Positions 1 to 7,235 of a stretch of DNA of 64,000 bases are shown here, piece after piece. Position numbers and translations under genes: made by a program. This DNA comes from Ruminococcaceae bacterium P7. Its GTDB lineage: Bacteria; Bacillota; Clostridia; Oscillospirales; Acutalibacteraceae. The notes below the pieces were generated by a model. That model had not been told where the DNA came from. It saw nothing but the letters and a program-made list of their open reading frames with translations, and searched no databases. The stretch covers positions 62,001-126,000 of the forward strand of contig FMUA01000008.1 in the NCBI GenBank assembly GCA_900100595.1, written 5' to 3'. The first letter of the stretch is position 1. Each line of letters begins with the position of its first letter.

Positions 1-1
1 C

Positions 2-247
2 GAGTGCCTGCTCAAGCGCAGCGAGCTGTTTGCGGGACAGGCTCCCGAGAGCTTCAAATTTCAGAGATACTATCAGATTCACAACGAGGTCAGCGACGAG
101 GAGATCGGCGCGACCGCGGGCAGCAGCGAAATCGCCTACCGCCACGGCATGGAGATCCGCATGGTGAAGGGCAGCGAGCGCAATCTGAAAATTACCACGA
201 TCGAGGATTTGGAAACCTTTGAAACTATCTTGAAAGGCGGCAATTGA
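2..247 (+). CDS. C-terminal part of an IspD/TarI-type cytidylyltransferase (partial)
   Basis: Only the last 81 codons are present; the gene begins before the window. The readable end carries the EGxERNLKITT-like motif and the TIEDL segment typical of IspD/TarI-family nucleotidyltransferases, here KGSERNLKITTIEDLE. These enzymes transfer CMP from CTP to an alditol- or erythritol-phosphate. TarI makes CDP-ribitol and IspD makes CDP-methylerythritol. The neighbours are a polyol-phosphate dehydrogenase, a pentulose-phosphate epimerase and a CDP-glycerol-type transferase, which favours a TarI-like role in cell-surface polymer precursor synthesis over isoprenoid synthesis. The TGA stop lies one base before the next start, so the genes are very probably co-transcribed. 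The substrate cannot be read from this fragment. Confidence 0.75.
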   Translation, partial: ECLLKRSELFAGQAPESFKFQRYYQIHNEVSDEEIGATAGSSEIAYRHGMEIRMVKGSERNLKITTIEDLETFETILKGGN

Positions 248-248
248 T

Positions 249-1298
249 ATGGATACAATGAAGGCGCGCGTACTGAAGGCTGTCGGCAATCTGGAATACT
301 GCGACTGGCCCATGCCCGAAATCAAGCCCGACGAGGTGCTGTTCCGCGTGAAGGCGTGCGGCATCTGCGGCTCGGATATCCCGAGAATCTTTGTCAACGG
401 AACCTACCATTTCCCGACGATTCCCGGTCACGAGTTCTCAGGAGAGGTCGCGGGCGTCGGCGATGAAAAATATAAGAATTTAATCGGCATGAGAGCTACG
501 GTGTTTCCGCTCATTCCGTGCAAGACCTGTGAAAACTGTAATAACGGCGATTACGAGATGTGCAAGAGCTACGACTATCTCGGATCGCGTTCCGACGGCG
601 CTTATGCCGAATATGTGAGAGTTCCCGTCTGGAACCTCGTTCCCATTCCCGACTCGCTTTCTTTTGAGGAAGCCGCAATGACCGAGCCCTGCGCGGTAGC
701 GCTCCACGCGCTCAGACGCGCGCAGATCGAGGTCGGCGACAACGTCGTCATCTTCGGACCCGGCACCATCGGTATGCTGATCGCGCAGTGGGCGAGAGCA
801 TGGGGTGCGAGAGTCCTGCTCGTCGGCACCGACGTCAACAACTGGGACTTCATCGAGAGCCTCGGCTTCACCGAATACTGCAACTCCTCCAGAGAGGACG
901 CGATCGCTTGGGTCAAGGAGAAAACCAACGGCGTCGGAGCGGACATCGCGATCGAGGCTGTCGGCATCGCGCTGACCGCTTGCAACTGCCTTGAGGCTGC
1001 CGCATCCGGCGGCAAGGTCATCTTCGTCGGCAATCCCCACGGGGATTTCACCTTCCCTCAGAATACCTATTGGCAGATTCTCAGAAAGCAGCTCTCCATC
1101 TTCGGCACATGGAACTCCGCCTACAGCGACACGCACAAGAGCGACTGGAATCTTGTTGTTGACGCGATGGCGAAGGGCATGATCAACGCCAAGAAGCTGA
1201 TTACACATAAATTTGACCTTGCCACGATGGATAAGGGACTGGATATCATGAAAAACAACACCGAATTTTTCGCAAAGATTATGGTGGTAAACGAGTAA
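249..1298 (+). CDS. Zinc-dependent polyol-phosphate dehydrogenase (TarJ/GatD-like)
   Basis: A 349-residue medium-chain dehydrogenase/reductase. The catalytic zinc region reads CGICGSD then GHEFSGEV, and a second set of cysteines (CKTCENCNNGDYEMC) forms the structural zinc lobe. The nucleotide-binding segment VVIFGPGTIGML lies near residue 170. Overall it resembles galactitol-1-phosphate 5-dehydrogenase (GatD), and the same superfamily includes TarJ, which reduces ribulose-5-phosphate to ribitol-5-phosphate for CDP-ribitol. The position directly after a TarI-like gene and before a pentulose-phosphate epimerase supports a pentulose-phosphate reductase role, but the exact sugar is inferred. An AAAGGCGG ribosome site sits 8 bases before the chosen ATG; a second in-frame ATG follows at 258. 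Confidence 0.8.
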   Translation: MDTMKARVLKAVGNLEYCDWPMPEIKPDEVLFRVKACGICGSDIPRIFVNGTYHFPTIPGHEFSGEVAGVGDEKYKNLIGMRATVFPLIPCKTCENCNNGDYEMCKSYDYLGSRSDGAYAEYVRVPVWNLVPIPDSLSFEEAAMTEPCAVALHALRRAQIEVGDNVVIFGPGTIGMLIAQWARAWGARVLLVGTDVNNWDFIESLGFTEYCNSSREDAIAWVKEKTNGVGADIAIEAVGIALTACNCLEAAASGGKVIFVGNPHGDFTFPQNTYWQILRKQLSIFGTWNSAYSDTHKSDWNLVVDAMAKGMINAKKLITHKFDLATMDKGLDIMKNNTEFFAKIMVVNE

Positions 1299-1310
1299 GA
1301 GGTATTGACT

Positions 1311-1979
1311 ATGAAAGGTATGCTGTCGCCGTCCCTGATGTGTGCGGATGCGTTGAATTTGCAGTCCGAGCTGGAGATTCTTGACAAGCTCGGCGTGGAG
1401 TACATTCACCTTGATTTCATGGACAACCATTTTGTCCCGAACATCACGCTCGACGCGAACCTGATCAAGGCAGTCAAGAGCGTGCTGGTCAACATGAAGC
1501 GCGATATTCATATCATGGCGTTTGAACCCGCACAGTATTTTGACCGCATGGATATCGGCAAGGGAGATATTGTTTCCGTTCACTACGAAGCCTGCGGTGA
1601 AACGCTGCATGACGTAATTGCGGAAATCCGCGAAAGAGGCGCGTCGCCCTTTGTCGCTATCAGCCCCGACACCAAGCCCGATGTTCTTTCGGACTATCTC
1701 GACGAGATCGACGGCGTGCTGGTGATGACGGTTTATCCCGGCTTTGCGGGCAGACCGATTGTTGAAGGAAGCTTTGAAAAAATCAAAGCCGTGCGCGAAT
1801 TGCTTGACAGCAGGAGAGAGGGCATGCTTCTCGAGGTTGACGGACATGTCAGCTGGGATCTGTGCGAAAAGATGCGCGCTTGCGGCGGCGATATGTTCGT
1901 CGCGGGTTCGTCCTCACTCTACCAGAAGGGCATTGATATCGCCGAGGCGGTTGAAAAAATGTCCAACATGATAGCTTGA
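1311..1979 (+). CDS. Ribulose-phosphate 3-epimerase family protein (RPE/AlsE-like)
   Basis: A 222-residue TIM-barrel epimerase. It shows the family landmarks SPSLMCAD at the N-terminus, the metal-binding IHLDFMDNHFVPN segment, DIHIMAF (second His), VMTVYPGFAG, and EVDGHVS (metal Asp). RPE interconverts ribulose-5-phosphate and xylulose-5-phosphate. The SPSLMC and VMTVxPGFAG wording is nearer to the allulose-6-phosphate epimerase AlsE than to housekeeping RPE, so the substrate is uncertain. Its place between a polyol-phosphate dehydrogenase and a polymer transferase suggests it supplies a specific ketose-phosphate for a CDP-alditol. AAGAGG at 1297-1302 serves the ATG at 1311; a TTG two codons earlier is less likely. 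Confidence 0.85.
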   Translation: MKGMLSPSLMCADALNLQSELEILDKLGVEYIHLDFMDNHFVPNITLDANLIKAVKSVLVNMKRDIHIMAFEPAQYFDRMDIGKGDIVSVHYEACGETLHDVIAEIRERGASPFVAISPDTKPDVLSDYLDEIDGVLVMTVYPGFAGRPIVEGSFEKIKAVRELLDSRREGMLLEVDGHVSWDLCEKMRACGGDMFVAGSSSLYQKGIDIAEAVEKMSNMIA

Positions 1980-2008
1980 TGCTAATTATCTAAAATAGGG
2001 GTGTATTT

Positions 2009-3793
2009 GTGGAATTTCAGATTGAAGTCAAAGAGTTGTTGATTGTCAAAAACAGGATGACTCTGACGGTTATGGGTACGGTCACCGACCCGACCATCAA
2101 TTCTCATTTTCTATCAAATCCGAAGCTGGTCTTACATTTTAATAACGGCAAAGAGGACAGACGTATTCCGTTTGTCCTTTCCAATGTAACCCACATTGAT
2201 GGAAAATGCTTTTTCTCGGGCAGATATAATTATCGCCTTGATTTGCTGTTCTGGAAAACCAGAAAGGACTATCTGCCGTTTGAGATGTACATGAACCTCG
2301 GCTTTGCGGATTTTTATGAGGAGAAGATCCCCGTCGATCTGACGCCTGCGGTTTGTGAGACTGATGATAAATACTATCGTTTTTCGGTTCACGGCAACAA
2401 GTTTGAGTTCGAGCCCTACAAAAAGAAGATCAAGCACAATCCCGTGGCGCGGTTCTTTGTCAAGCTGTTCAACGGCATTGTCAAAACGCTGCTGTTCATC
2501 ATCACCATCGGATTGCTGCCGTTCTTTGTTGTGGAGGCGCTGCTTCGCATGACGGGTATTATGAACCTGCCGAAGCGTTTTAATGACCCGAATCCGCTCA
2601 AGCGGTTCATTGCCTATATTTTCTGGCGGTTTTCCCGCGTATCTACAACCGACCTCTCCATCTGGAAGGTGAAGCGCTACATTTTCAGAAGATGCTTCGG
2701 CTTTTATAAGACCTTCTGTAAGGTCAGGGACAACAAGATCACGTTTATCTCTCTGAGAAGAGACGACCTCTCGGGCAACTTCGCCTTTGTCTACGACAAG
2801 ATCAAGGACGATAAGAATCTCGATATCAACTTTATTCTCAACGACCACACCATTGCCTATATGTCCTTCAAGGAAATCAGAGCCTTCACCAAGGCGTGCG
2901 CAACGAGCAAGGTGGTCGTCCTCGACGAGTTCACGCCGATGATCCACTACATCGACCTCAGAGAGCAGACCAAGCTGATTCAGCTGTGGCACGCCTGCGG
3001 CGCGTTCAAGACCTTCGGCTTTACCCGCCTTTCCAAGCCCAAGGGTTCGCCTCAGCCCACCCGCAACCACAGAAGCTACGATTTCGTCACCGTCAGCTCG
3101 ACCTACTGCAAGAAGTGTCACTCCGAGGGCTTCGGCATTCCCACCGACAACGTCGTTGCGACGGGTATCCCGAGAACCGATGTGTTCTTTGACGAAAACT
3201 ACAAGGCGAACGCGAGAAAGAAATTCTACCGCGAGCATCCCACGTTCAAGGGCAAAAAAATCATTCTTTTCGCGCCGACCTTCCGCGGTATGGTCAAGGA
3301 GACCGCGTTCTATCCCACCGAGATGTTTGACATTTCCGAGGTCTGCGCCAAGATTCCCGAGGACTACGCGATCATCATCAAGCACCATCCCTTTGTCAAT
3401 GACGTACAGCCGATTCCCGACAAGTACGCTGACAGGGTGATCGACCTTTCGGCGGACAACGAGCTCAACGACCTGCTCTTTGTCACCGACGTCATTATCA
3501 CCGATTATTCCTCGCTTGTATTTGAGGCGTCGCTGATTGACATTCCGATGATCTTCTATGTGTTCGACCTCGAGAAATATATCAACGAGCGCGACTTCTA
3601 CTTTGATTTCAAGCTCTACGCACCGGGCAAAATTGTTTATTCCACCGAGCAGCTGATTACCGCAATCAAGAATCAGGACTACTGCACCGAGAGAATCAAG
3701 CCCTTTGCGGACATGTTCTTTGATTACCGCGACGGCAAATCCACCGAGCGCGTAGTCAATCTGATTTATGACAATCTGAAAAATAACGCTTGA
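2009..3793 (+). CDS. CDP-glycerol/CDP-ribitol-type polymer transferase (TagF/TarL family)
   Basis: A 594-residue protein of the CDP-glycerol:poly(glycerophosphate) glycerophosphotransferase family. The catalytic C-terminal half has the usual landmarks: IQLWHACGAFK, VTVSSTYC, ATGIPRTDVFF, ILFAPTFRG, IIKHHPF and VIITDYSSLVFEA. The first ~230 residues are not catalytic and include a hydrophobic stretch near residues 155-185 (LLFIITIGLLPFFVVEALL) that probably anchors it to the inner face of the membrane. It would add alditol-phosphate units from a CDP-alditol to a growing teichoic-acid-like or capsular chain. The start is GTG after a TAGGGGTG ribosome site. It ends the surface-polymer cluster; its stop codon overlaps the -35 box of the infC promoter. 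Confidence 0.87.
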   Translation: MEFQIEVKELLIVKNRMTLTVMGTVTDPTINSHFLSNPKLVLHFNNGKEDRRIPFVLSNVTHIDGKCFFSGRYNYRLDLLFWKTRKDYLPFEMYMNLGFADFYEEKIPVDLTPAVCETDDKYYRFSVHGNKFEFEPYKKKIKHNPVARFFVKLFNGIVKTLLFIITIGLLPFFVVEALLRMTGIMNLPKRFNDPNPLKRFIAYIFWRFSRVSTTDLSIWKVKRYIFRRCFGFYKTFCKVRDNKITFISLRRDDLSGNFAFVYDKIKDDKNLDINFILNDHTIAYMSFKEIRAFTKACATSKVVVLDEFTPMIHYIDLREQTKLIQLWHACGAFKTFGFTRLSKPKGSPQPTRNHRSYDFVTVSSTYCKKCHSEGFGIPTDNVVATGIPRTDVFFDENYKANARKKFYREHPTFKGKKIILFAPTFRGMVKETAFYPTEMFDISEVCAKIPEDYAIIIKHHPFVNDVQPIPDKYADRVIDLSADNELNDLLFVTDVIITDYSSLVFEASLIDIPMIFYVFDLEKYINERDFYFDFKLYAPGKIVYSTEQLITAIKNQDYCTERIKPFADMFFDYRDGKSTERVVNLIYDNLKNNA

Positions 3794-3818
3794 CAAAAAG
3801 CGGTTTTTGGATTATAAT
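3790..3818 (+). promoter_or_regulatory. Consensus sigma-A promoter for infC-rpmI-rplT
   Basis: A perfect TTGACA (3790-3795) and a perfect TATAAT (3813-3818) are separated by 17 bases. The -35 box overlaps the TGA stop of the preceding transferase gene (3791-3793). It drives the translation-factor/ribosomal-protein operon through a leader of roughly 150 bases. Confidence 0.93.
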
Positions 3819-3824
3819 ATTTAG

Positions 3825-3978
3825 GTAAAATAAAGCAAAGCAGAAATGCTTTCACCTGTGGGGTTCCGTCTGCACGGGTCAATACTTCAAAATGATTGTA
3901 TGGTATTGTAATGCGGACGGATGTATTTCTGTCCGCATTTATTATTTTTCACTCAGAGTGCTTTGGAGGTGCTTAACC
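3825..3978 (+). promoter_or_regulatory. infC leader with antiterminator/terminator switch
   Basis: The leader between the promoter and infC contains two mutually exclusive pairings. CCGTCTGC at 3866-3873 can pair over all eight bases (one G-U) with GCGGACGG at 3913-3920. The latter is also the left arm of the terminator hairpin at 3910-3939. Pairing with the upstream segment would therefore break the terminator. Attenuation of infC-rpmI-rplT by ribosomal protein L20 is established in Bacillus subtilis; that L20 is the ligand here is inferred from the operon. Confidence 0.75.
3910..3950 (+). terminator. Attenuator terminator in the infC leader
   Basis: A 12-bp stem (3910-3921 with 3928-3939, one G-U pair) closes a 6-base loop. 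It is followed by TATTATTTTTC, so it is a good intrinsic terminator. It lies 29 bases before the infC start and after the operon promoter, so it must be conditional. Confidence 0.82.
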
Positions 3979-4506
3979 ATCGGCAAGAAAGATAACAACA
4001 TCCAGATTAATGAAGAGATTCGCGACAAGGAGCTGAGAATCATCAGCTCTGACGGTCAGCAACTCGGTATTATGTCAGCAAAGGAAGCTCTCGCGATCGC
4101 AGAGCAGAAAAACCTTGACCTCGTCAAGATCGCTCCGCAGAGCAACCCGCCCGTATGCAAGATTATGGACTACGGCAAGTACCGTTTTGAACAGGCTAAG
4201 AGAGAAAAGGAAGCCAGAAAAAATCAGCATATCGTTGATATCAAGGAAGTGCGTCTTTCGCTCAATATCGACACACACGATTTTAATACCAAGCTCAACA
4301 ATGCTCTCAAATTCCTCAAGCACGGCGATAAGGTAAAGGCTTCTATCCGGTTCAGGGGACGTGAAATGGGACATCCCGAAATCGGACTGGAGACCATGAG
4401 ACGCTTCGCCGAGGCGTGCTCCGAGGTAGCTGTCATTGAGAAGCCTGCCAAGCTGGAAGGTCGCAATATGCTTATGTTTCTTGCGCCAAAGCCTAACAAG
4501 CAGTAA
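3979..4506 (+). CDS. infC: Translation initiation factor IF-3, ATC start codon
   Basis: A 175-residue IF-3, the factor that prevents premature 50S joining and checks start-codon choice. The N-terminal half (NNIQINEEIRDKELRIIS, ALAIAEQKNLDLVKI, PPVCKIMDYGKYRFEQ) and the C-terminal half (KEVRLSLNIDTHDFNTK, IRFRGREMGHPE) are both complete. The family start aligns with the ATC codon at 3979, which is preceded at 7 bases by a strong GGAGGTG (3965-3971). The only upstream in-frame ATG, at 3892, would add 29 unrelated residues and lies before the attenuator hairpin. Rare start codons (AUU/AUC/AUA) are a known feature of infC, allowing IF-3 to repress its own translation. First gene of infC-rpmI-rplT. 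Confidence 0.95.
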   Translation: MGKKDNNIQINEEIRDKELRIISSDGQQLGIMSAKEALAIAEQKNLDLVKIAPQSNPPVCKIMDYGKYRFEQAKREKEARKNQHIVDIKEVRLSLNIDTHDFNTKLNNALKFLKHGDKVKASIRFRGREMGHPEIGLETMRRFAEACSEVAVIEKPAKLEGRNMLMFLAPKPNKQ

Positions 4507-4529
4507 TATAATCAAGGGAGGATATTATT

Positions 4530-4727
4530 ATGCCTAAAATTAAAACACATAGCGGTGCCAAAAAGCGCTTCAAGCTTTCCAAGAACGGAAAGGTCATCCG
4601 TGCTCACGCTAACAAAAGCCACATCCTGAATAAAAAGACAAGAAAGCGTAAGAGAGGTCTCCGTCAGACAGTTGTTGCCGACAGAACCAATACACCGCAG
4701 ATGAAGCGCCTGATTCCCTACAAATAA
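4530..4727 (+). CDS. rpmI: Ribosomal protein L35 (bL35)
   Basis: A 65-residue, very basic protein of normal length. It begins MPKIKTHSGAKKRFKLS and contains the HILNKKTRKRKRGLR segment diagnostic of L35. It is a component of the 50S subunit. It sits 23 bases after infC with an AGGGAGG ribosome site, in the invariant infC-rpmI-rplT order, and is expected to share the L20-dependent attenuation read in the infC leader. Confidence 0.97.
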   Translation: MPKIKTHSGAKKRFKLSKNGKVIRAHANKSHILNKKTRKRKRGLRQTVVADRTNTPQMKRLIPYK

Positions 4728-4778
4728 TCGGGAATCCGCGTGGACAGTTTCACTTTAACATAACGGAGGTAATATAGA

Positions 4779-5129
4779 ATGGCACGAGTAAAAGGTGCGA
4801 TGATGACTCGCAAAAGAAGAAAAAAGACATTAAAGCTCGCCAAGGGTTACTGGGGTGCGAAATCCAAGCACTTCAAAATGGCGAAGCAGGCGGTAATGAA
4901 GAGCGGCAACTACGCTTATGTAGGCCGTAAGCAGAGAAAGAGAGATTTCCGCCGCCTCTGGATTACCAGAATTTCCGCGGGCTGCAAGGCGAACGGCACC
5001 AACTATTCAACATTTATGAACGGTCTCAAGAAGGCTGGCATCATCCTCAACAGAAAGATGCTTTCCGAAATTGCTATTTCAGACCCTGCTGCGTTCACAG
5101 CACTTGTTGAAAAGGCTAAAAATGCGTAA
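4779..5129 (+). CDS. rplT: Ribosomal protein L20 (bL20)
   Basis: A 116-residue protein of normal length starting [24 protein letters not shown], with the conserved [19 protein letters not shown] and [15 protein letters not shown] blocks. It is an early-assembling 50S protein that binds 23S rRNA. In low-G+C Gram-positives it also controls its own operon by binding the infC leader, and the switch upstream at 3866-3950 fits this. A CGGAGG ribosome site precedes the ATG. It is the last gene before the terminator at 5147. Confidence 0.97.
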   Translation: MARVKGAMMTRKRRKKTLKLAKGYWGAKSKHFKMAKQAVMKSGNYAYVGRKQRKRDFRRLWITRISAGCKANGTNYSTFMNGLKKAGIILNRKMLSEIAISDPAAFTALVEKAKNA

Positions 5130-5146
5130 TTAATGTTTTCTGTGAC

Positions 5147-5174
5147 AGCGTTTGGGATTTCTCCAAACGCTTTT
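5147..5174 (+). terminator. Intrinsic terminator after rplT
   Basis: AGCGTTTGG (5147-5155) pairs perfectly with CCAAACGCT (5163-5171) across a 7-base loop, followed by a short T run (TTTACTGTTT). It ends just before the ribosome site of the next gene, so the next gene may depend on read-through or on an unseen promoter. Confidence 0.75.
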
Positions 5175-5192
5175 ACTGTTTGGAGAATAAAT

Positions 5193-5975
5193 ATGCTATT
5201 CATTTCCAGCAAGGACAATCCGCGCATCAAGCAGCTTGTCAAGCTTCAAAAAAGCGCGCGCTTCCGCCGGCAGTCAGGCTTGTTTATCGCAGAGGGACTG
5301 CGCGTGTGCAGCGACGCGATGCGCAGCGGAGCGGTCATCAGAACGCTTTATGTCACCGAACAGGCGGCTGAGAAGTTCTCCTCGCAGTACGAGGAGCTTT
5401 GCGCGTATGCGGAAGAAACGGTTATGCTGACCGATCACATTTTTGCGACGGTCAGCGACACCCAAACCCCGCAGGGTTTCCTTTGTACAATAAAAACACT
5501 TGACAAAACCATACAGTTTGATACAATTAAGGATAGCGGAAAATTTCTTGCACTTGATAATGTGCAGGACCCGAACAATCTCGGTACGATATTGCGTTCA
5601 GCAGAGGCGTTCGGCGTATCGGGTGTGATTCTGTCCGCCGACTGCTGCGATATTTACAACCCAAAGGTTGTCAGAGGCAGCATGGGAGCTGTCTACCGTG
5701 TTCCGTTTGTGATCTGCGGCACCATTGCCGCGTTCCTCGGCGAGCACCCCGAGCTGCATTCCTATGCGGCTGTTGTGAGCAGTGATGCCGAGCGCATCTC
5801 CGATATTGTGTTTGACGCACCCTGTGTGGCGGTCATCGGCAATGAGGGAAACGGACTCGGAAGGGAAACCATTGACGCCTGCGGGCACAGAATCACGATT
5901 CCGATGAAAGGCAACGCGGAGTCGCTCAACGCGTCCGCGGCTGCGACAATCATAATTTGGGAAATGCTTCGATGA
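5193..5975 (+). CDS. TrmH/SpoU-family 23S rRNA or tRNA 2'-O-methyltransferase
   Basis: A 260-residue SPOUT methyltransferase. The N-terminal substrate-binding part begins MLFISSKDNPRIKQLVKLQKSARFRRQSGLF. The knotted catalytic domain has the three family motifs: NVQDPNNLGTILRSAEAFG, AVIGNEGNGLG, and IPMKGNAESLNASAAATI. It methylates the 2'-hydroxyl of an RNA ribose using SAM; the exact target (as in RlmB- or TsnR-like enzymes) cannot be read. The ATG at 5193 follows GGAGA by 6 bases; the 20 extra in-frame codons upstream run through the rplT terminator and are rejected. Its TGA overlaps the dprA start. Confidence 0.9.
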   Translation: MLFISSKDNPRIKQLVKLQKSARFRRQSGLFIAEGLRVCSDAMRSGAVIRTLYVTEQAAEKFSSQYEELCAYAEETVMLTDHIFATVSDTQTPQGFLCTIKTLDKTIQFDTIKDSGKFLALDNVQDPNNLGTILRSAEAFGVSGVILSADCCDIYNPKVVRGSMGAVYRVPFVICGTIAAFLGEHPELHSYAAVVSSDAERISDIVFDAPCVAVIGNEGNGLGRETIDACGHRITIPMKGNAESLNASAAATIIIWEMLR

Positions 5976-7216
5976 AACAGGATTCAAACGCGAAATATTG
6001 GATATGGCTCAGTCAGGCTCTCGGCTATAATACCCCGAAAGTCAAGGGACTGTGCGAGCTGTACAAGGATATCTCCGTCTTTTTCAAAGGCGGGGAAGAA
6101 GAATGGAAGCTCAGCGGTCTCCTCAGCATCTCCGATATCCGCAAGCTCCGAACAACTGATTTGACGGAAGCCGAAAACATATTGAAAAAATGTGCGAAGC
6201 TTGGTTATTCTGTCGTCAGCATCGATGATACGGATTATCCCGATTGTCTGTTCAACATCTACGCGCCGCCGGCAGTTCTCTATGTCGACGGTACGATGCC
6301 GGATGTGGATCATATTCTGTCTGTCGGTATTGTCGGAACGCGCACGGCGTCCAATTACGGGCTGAAAAATTCTTATCAGTTTGGCTACGCTCTTTCTAAG
6401 TATGGCATCATTACCGTCAGCGGCGGAGCGTTGGGAGTAGATTGTGCCGCCCACAGGGGTACACTCGCGGCGAATGGCGCCACCATCTGCGTATTGGGCT
6501 GCGGCATCAATAGCAACTATTTAAAGGAAAACGCGGGCATGCGGAAGGCGATTGCAAAGTGCGGCGCGGTGATTTCGGAGTATCCTCCCGATACACCCGC
6601 AAAGCCCTACCATTTCCCAACCAGAAACAGGCTGATTGCCGCATTATCGCAGGGCGTACTGATTATTGAATCGGGTAAGAGCAGCGGGTCACTGATCACG
6701 GCGGATTTTGCGCTGGATCAGGGAAAAGAGCTGTTTGCGCTTCTGGGCAATAACAGCCCGAACAATGAAGGCTCCAATGAGCGTATCAAGGAAGGTACGG
6801 CAACACCTGTCACGGATTTTATGGATATCGTTCTGGCATTCCGCGGAAGGTATTTCAAGGAAGAAAAGCCGCCGATTGAAATTGCCGCGCAGGCGGAGAT
6901 CGAGGATATTCCCGTAAAGCACGGGAAGCGCACCAGAAAGCGGCTCAAGGGCTTTAAAAAGACGGAGCCGAGCTATTCCATTGACGATGTTTTGGAGAAG
7001 GAGCCCGAACCCGAAAAGCCCAAGCATCAAACCAACGTGCAATTAACAGGCGATGAAAGCAAGGTGTATCAGTGCCTTTCTGCCGAGCCTGTTCATATAG
7101 ATACTATTGTCAGAGAAACACATTTACCCATCTTTCGAGTGCTGGGCGCATTGACGCAGCTTGAAATGAAAGGGCTGACGGTTTCGTCACAGGGCAGGAA
7201 GTATTCTCTGAAGTAG
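5972..7216 (+). CDS. dprA: DNA-processing protein DprA (Smf)
   Basis: A 414-residue DprA. The Rossmann-like core shows VGIVGTRTASNYG, the SGGALGVDCAAHRGTL motif, CVLGCGIN, FPTRNRLIAALS and IESGKSSGSLITADFAL. A C-terminal winged-helix-like domain (from SKVYQCLSAEPVHIDTIV) closes the protein after a charged linker around residues 310-350. DprA protects incoming single-stranded DNA and loads RecA during natural transformation; it is also widespread in bacteria not known to be competent. The start at 5972 forms an ATGA overlap with the upstream stop; an ATG five codons earlier is possible. The order dprA-topA-trmFO is common in Firmicutes. Confidence 0.93.
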   Translation: MKQDSNAKYWIWLSQALGYNTPKVKGLCELYKDISVFFKGGEEEWKLSGLLSISDIRKLRTTDLTEAENILKKCAKLGYSVVSIDDTDYPDCLFNIYAPPAVLYVDGTMPDVDHILSVGIVGTRTASNYGLKNSYQFGYALSKYGIITVSGGALGVDCAAHRGTLAANGATICVLGCGINSNYLKENAGMRKAIAKCGAVISEYPPDTPAKPYHFPTRNRLIAALSQGVLIIESGKSSGSLITADFALDQGKELFALLGNNSPNNEGSNERIKEGTATPVTDFMDIVLAFRGRYFKEEKPPIEIAAQAEIEDIPVKHGKRTRKRLKGFKKTEPSYSIDDVLEKEPEPEKPKHQTNVQLTGDESKVYQCLSAEPVHIDTIVRETHLPIFRVLGALTQLEMKGLTVSSQGRKYSLK

Positions 7217-7235
7217 GTAAAACAGGAGGAATAAA

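Noticed and set aside
480..1847. Long minus-strand open frame (455 codons) opposite the dehydrogenase and epimerase genes
   Set aside because: Both plus-strand genes have clear family motifs. The antisense frame has no ribosome site or recognisable domain and is a by-product of codon bias.
2132..3796. Minus-strand open frame of 554 codons opposite the polymer transferase
   Set aside because: It mirrors a well-supported gene and has no start signal or family resemblance.
3892..3978. 29-codon N-terminal extension of IF-3 from the upstream ATG
   Set aside because: It passes through the attenuator hairpin, lacks a ribosome site and is not seen in the family.
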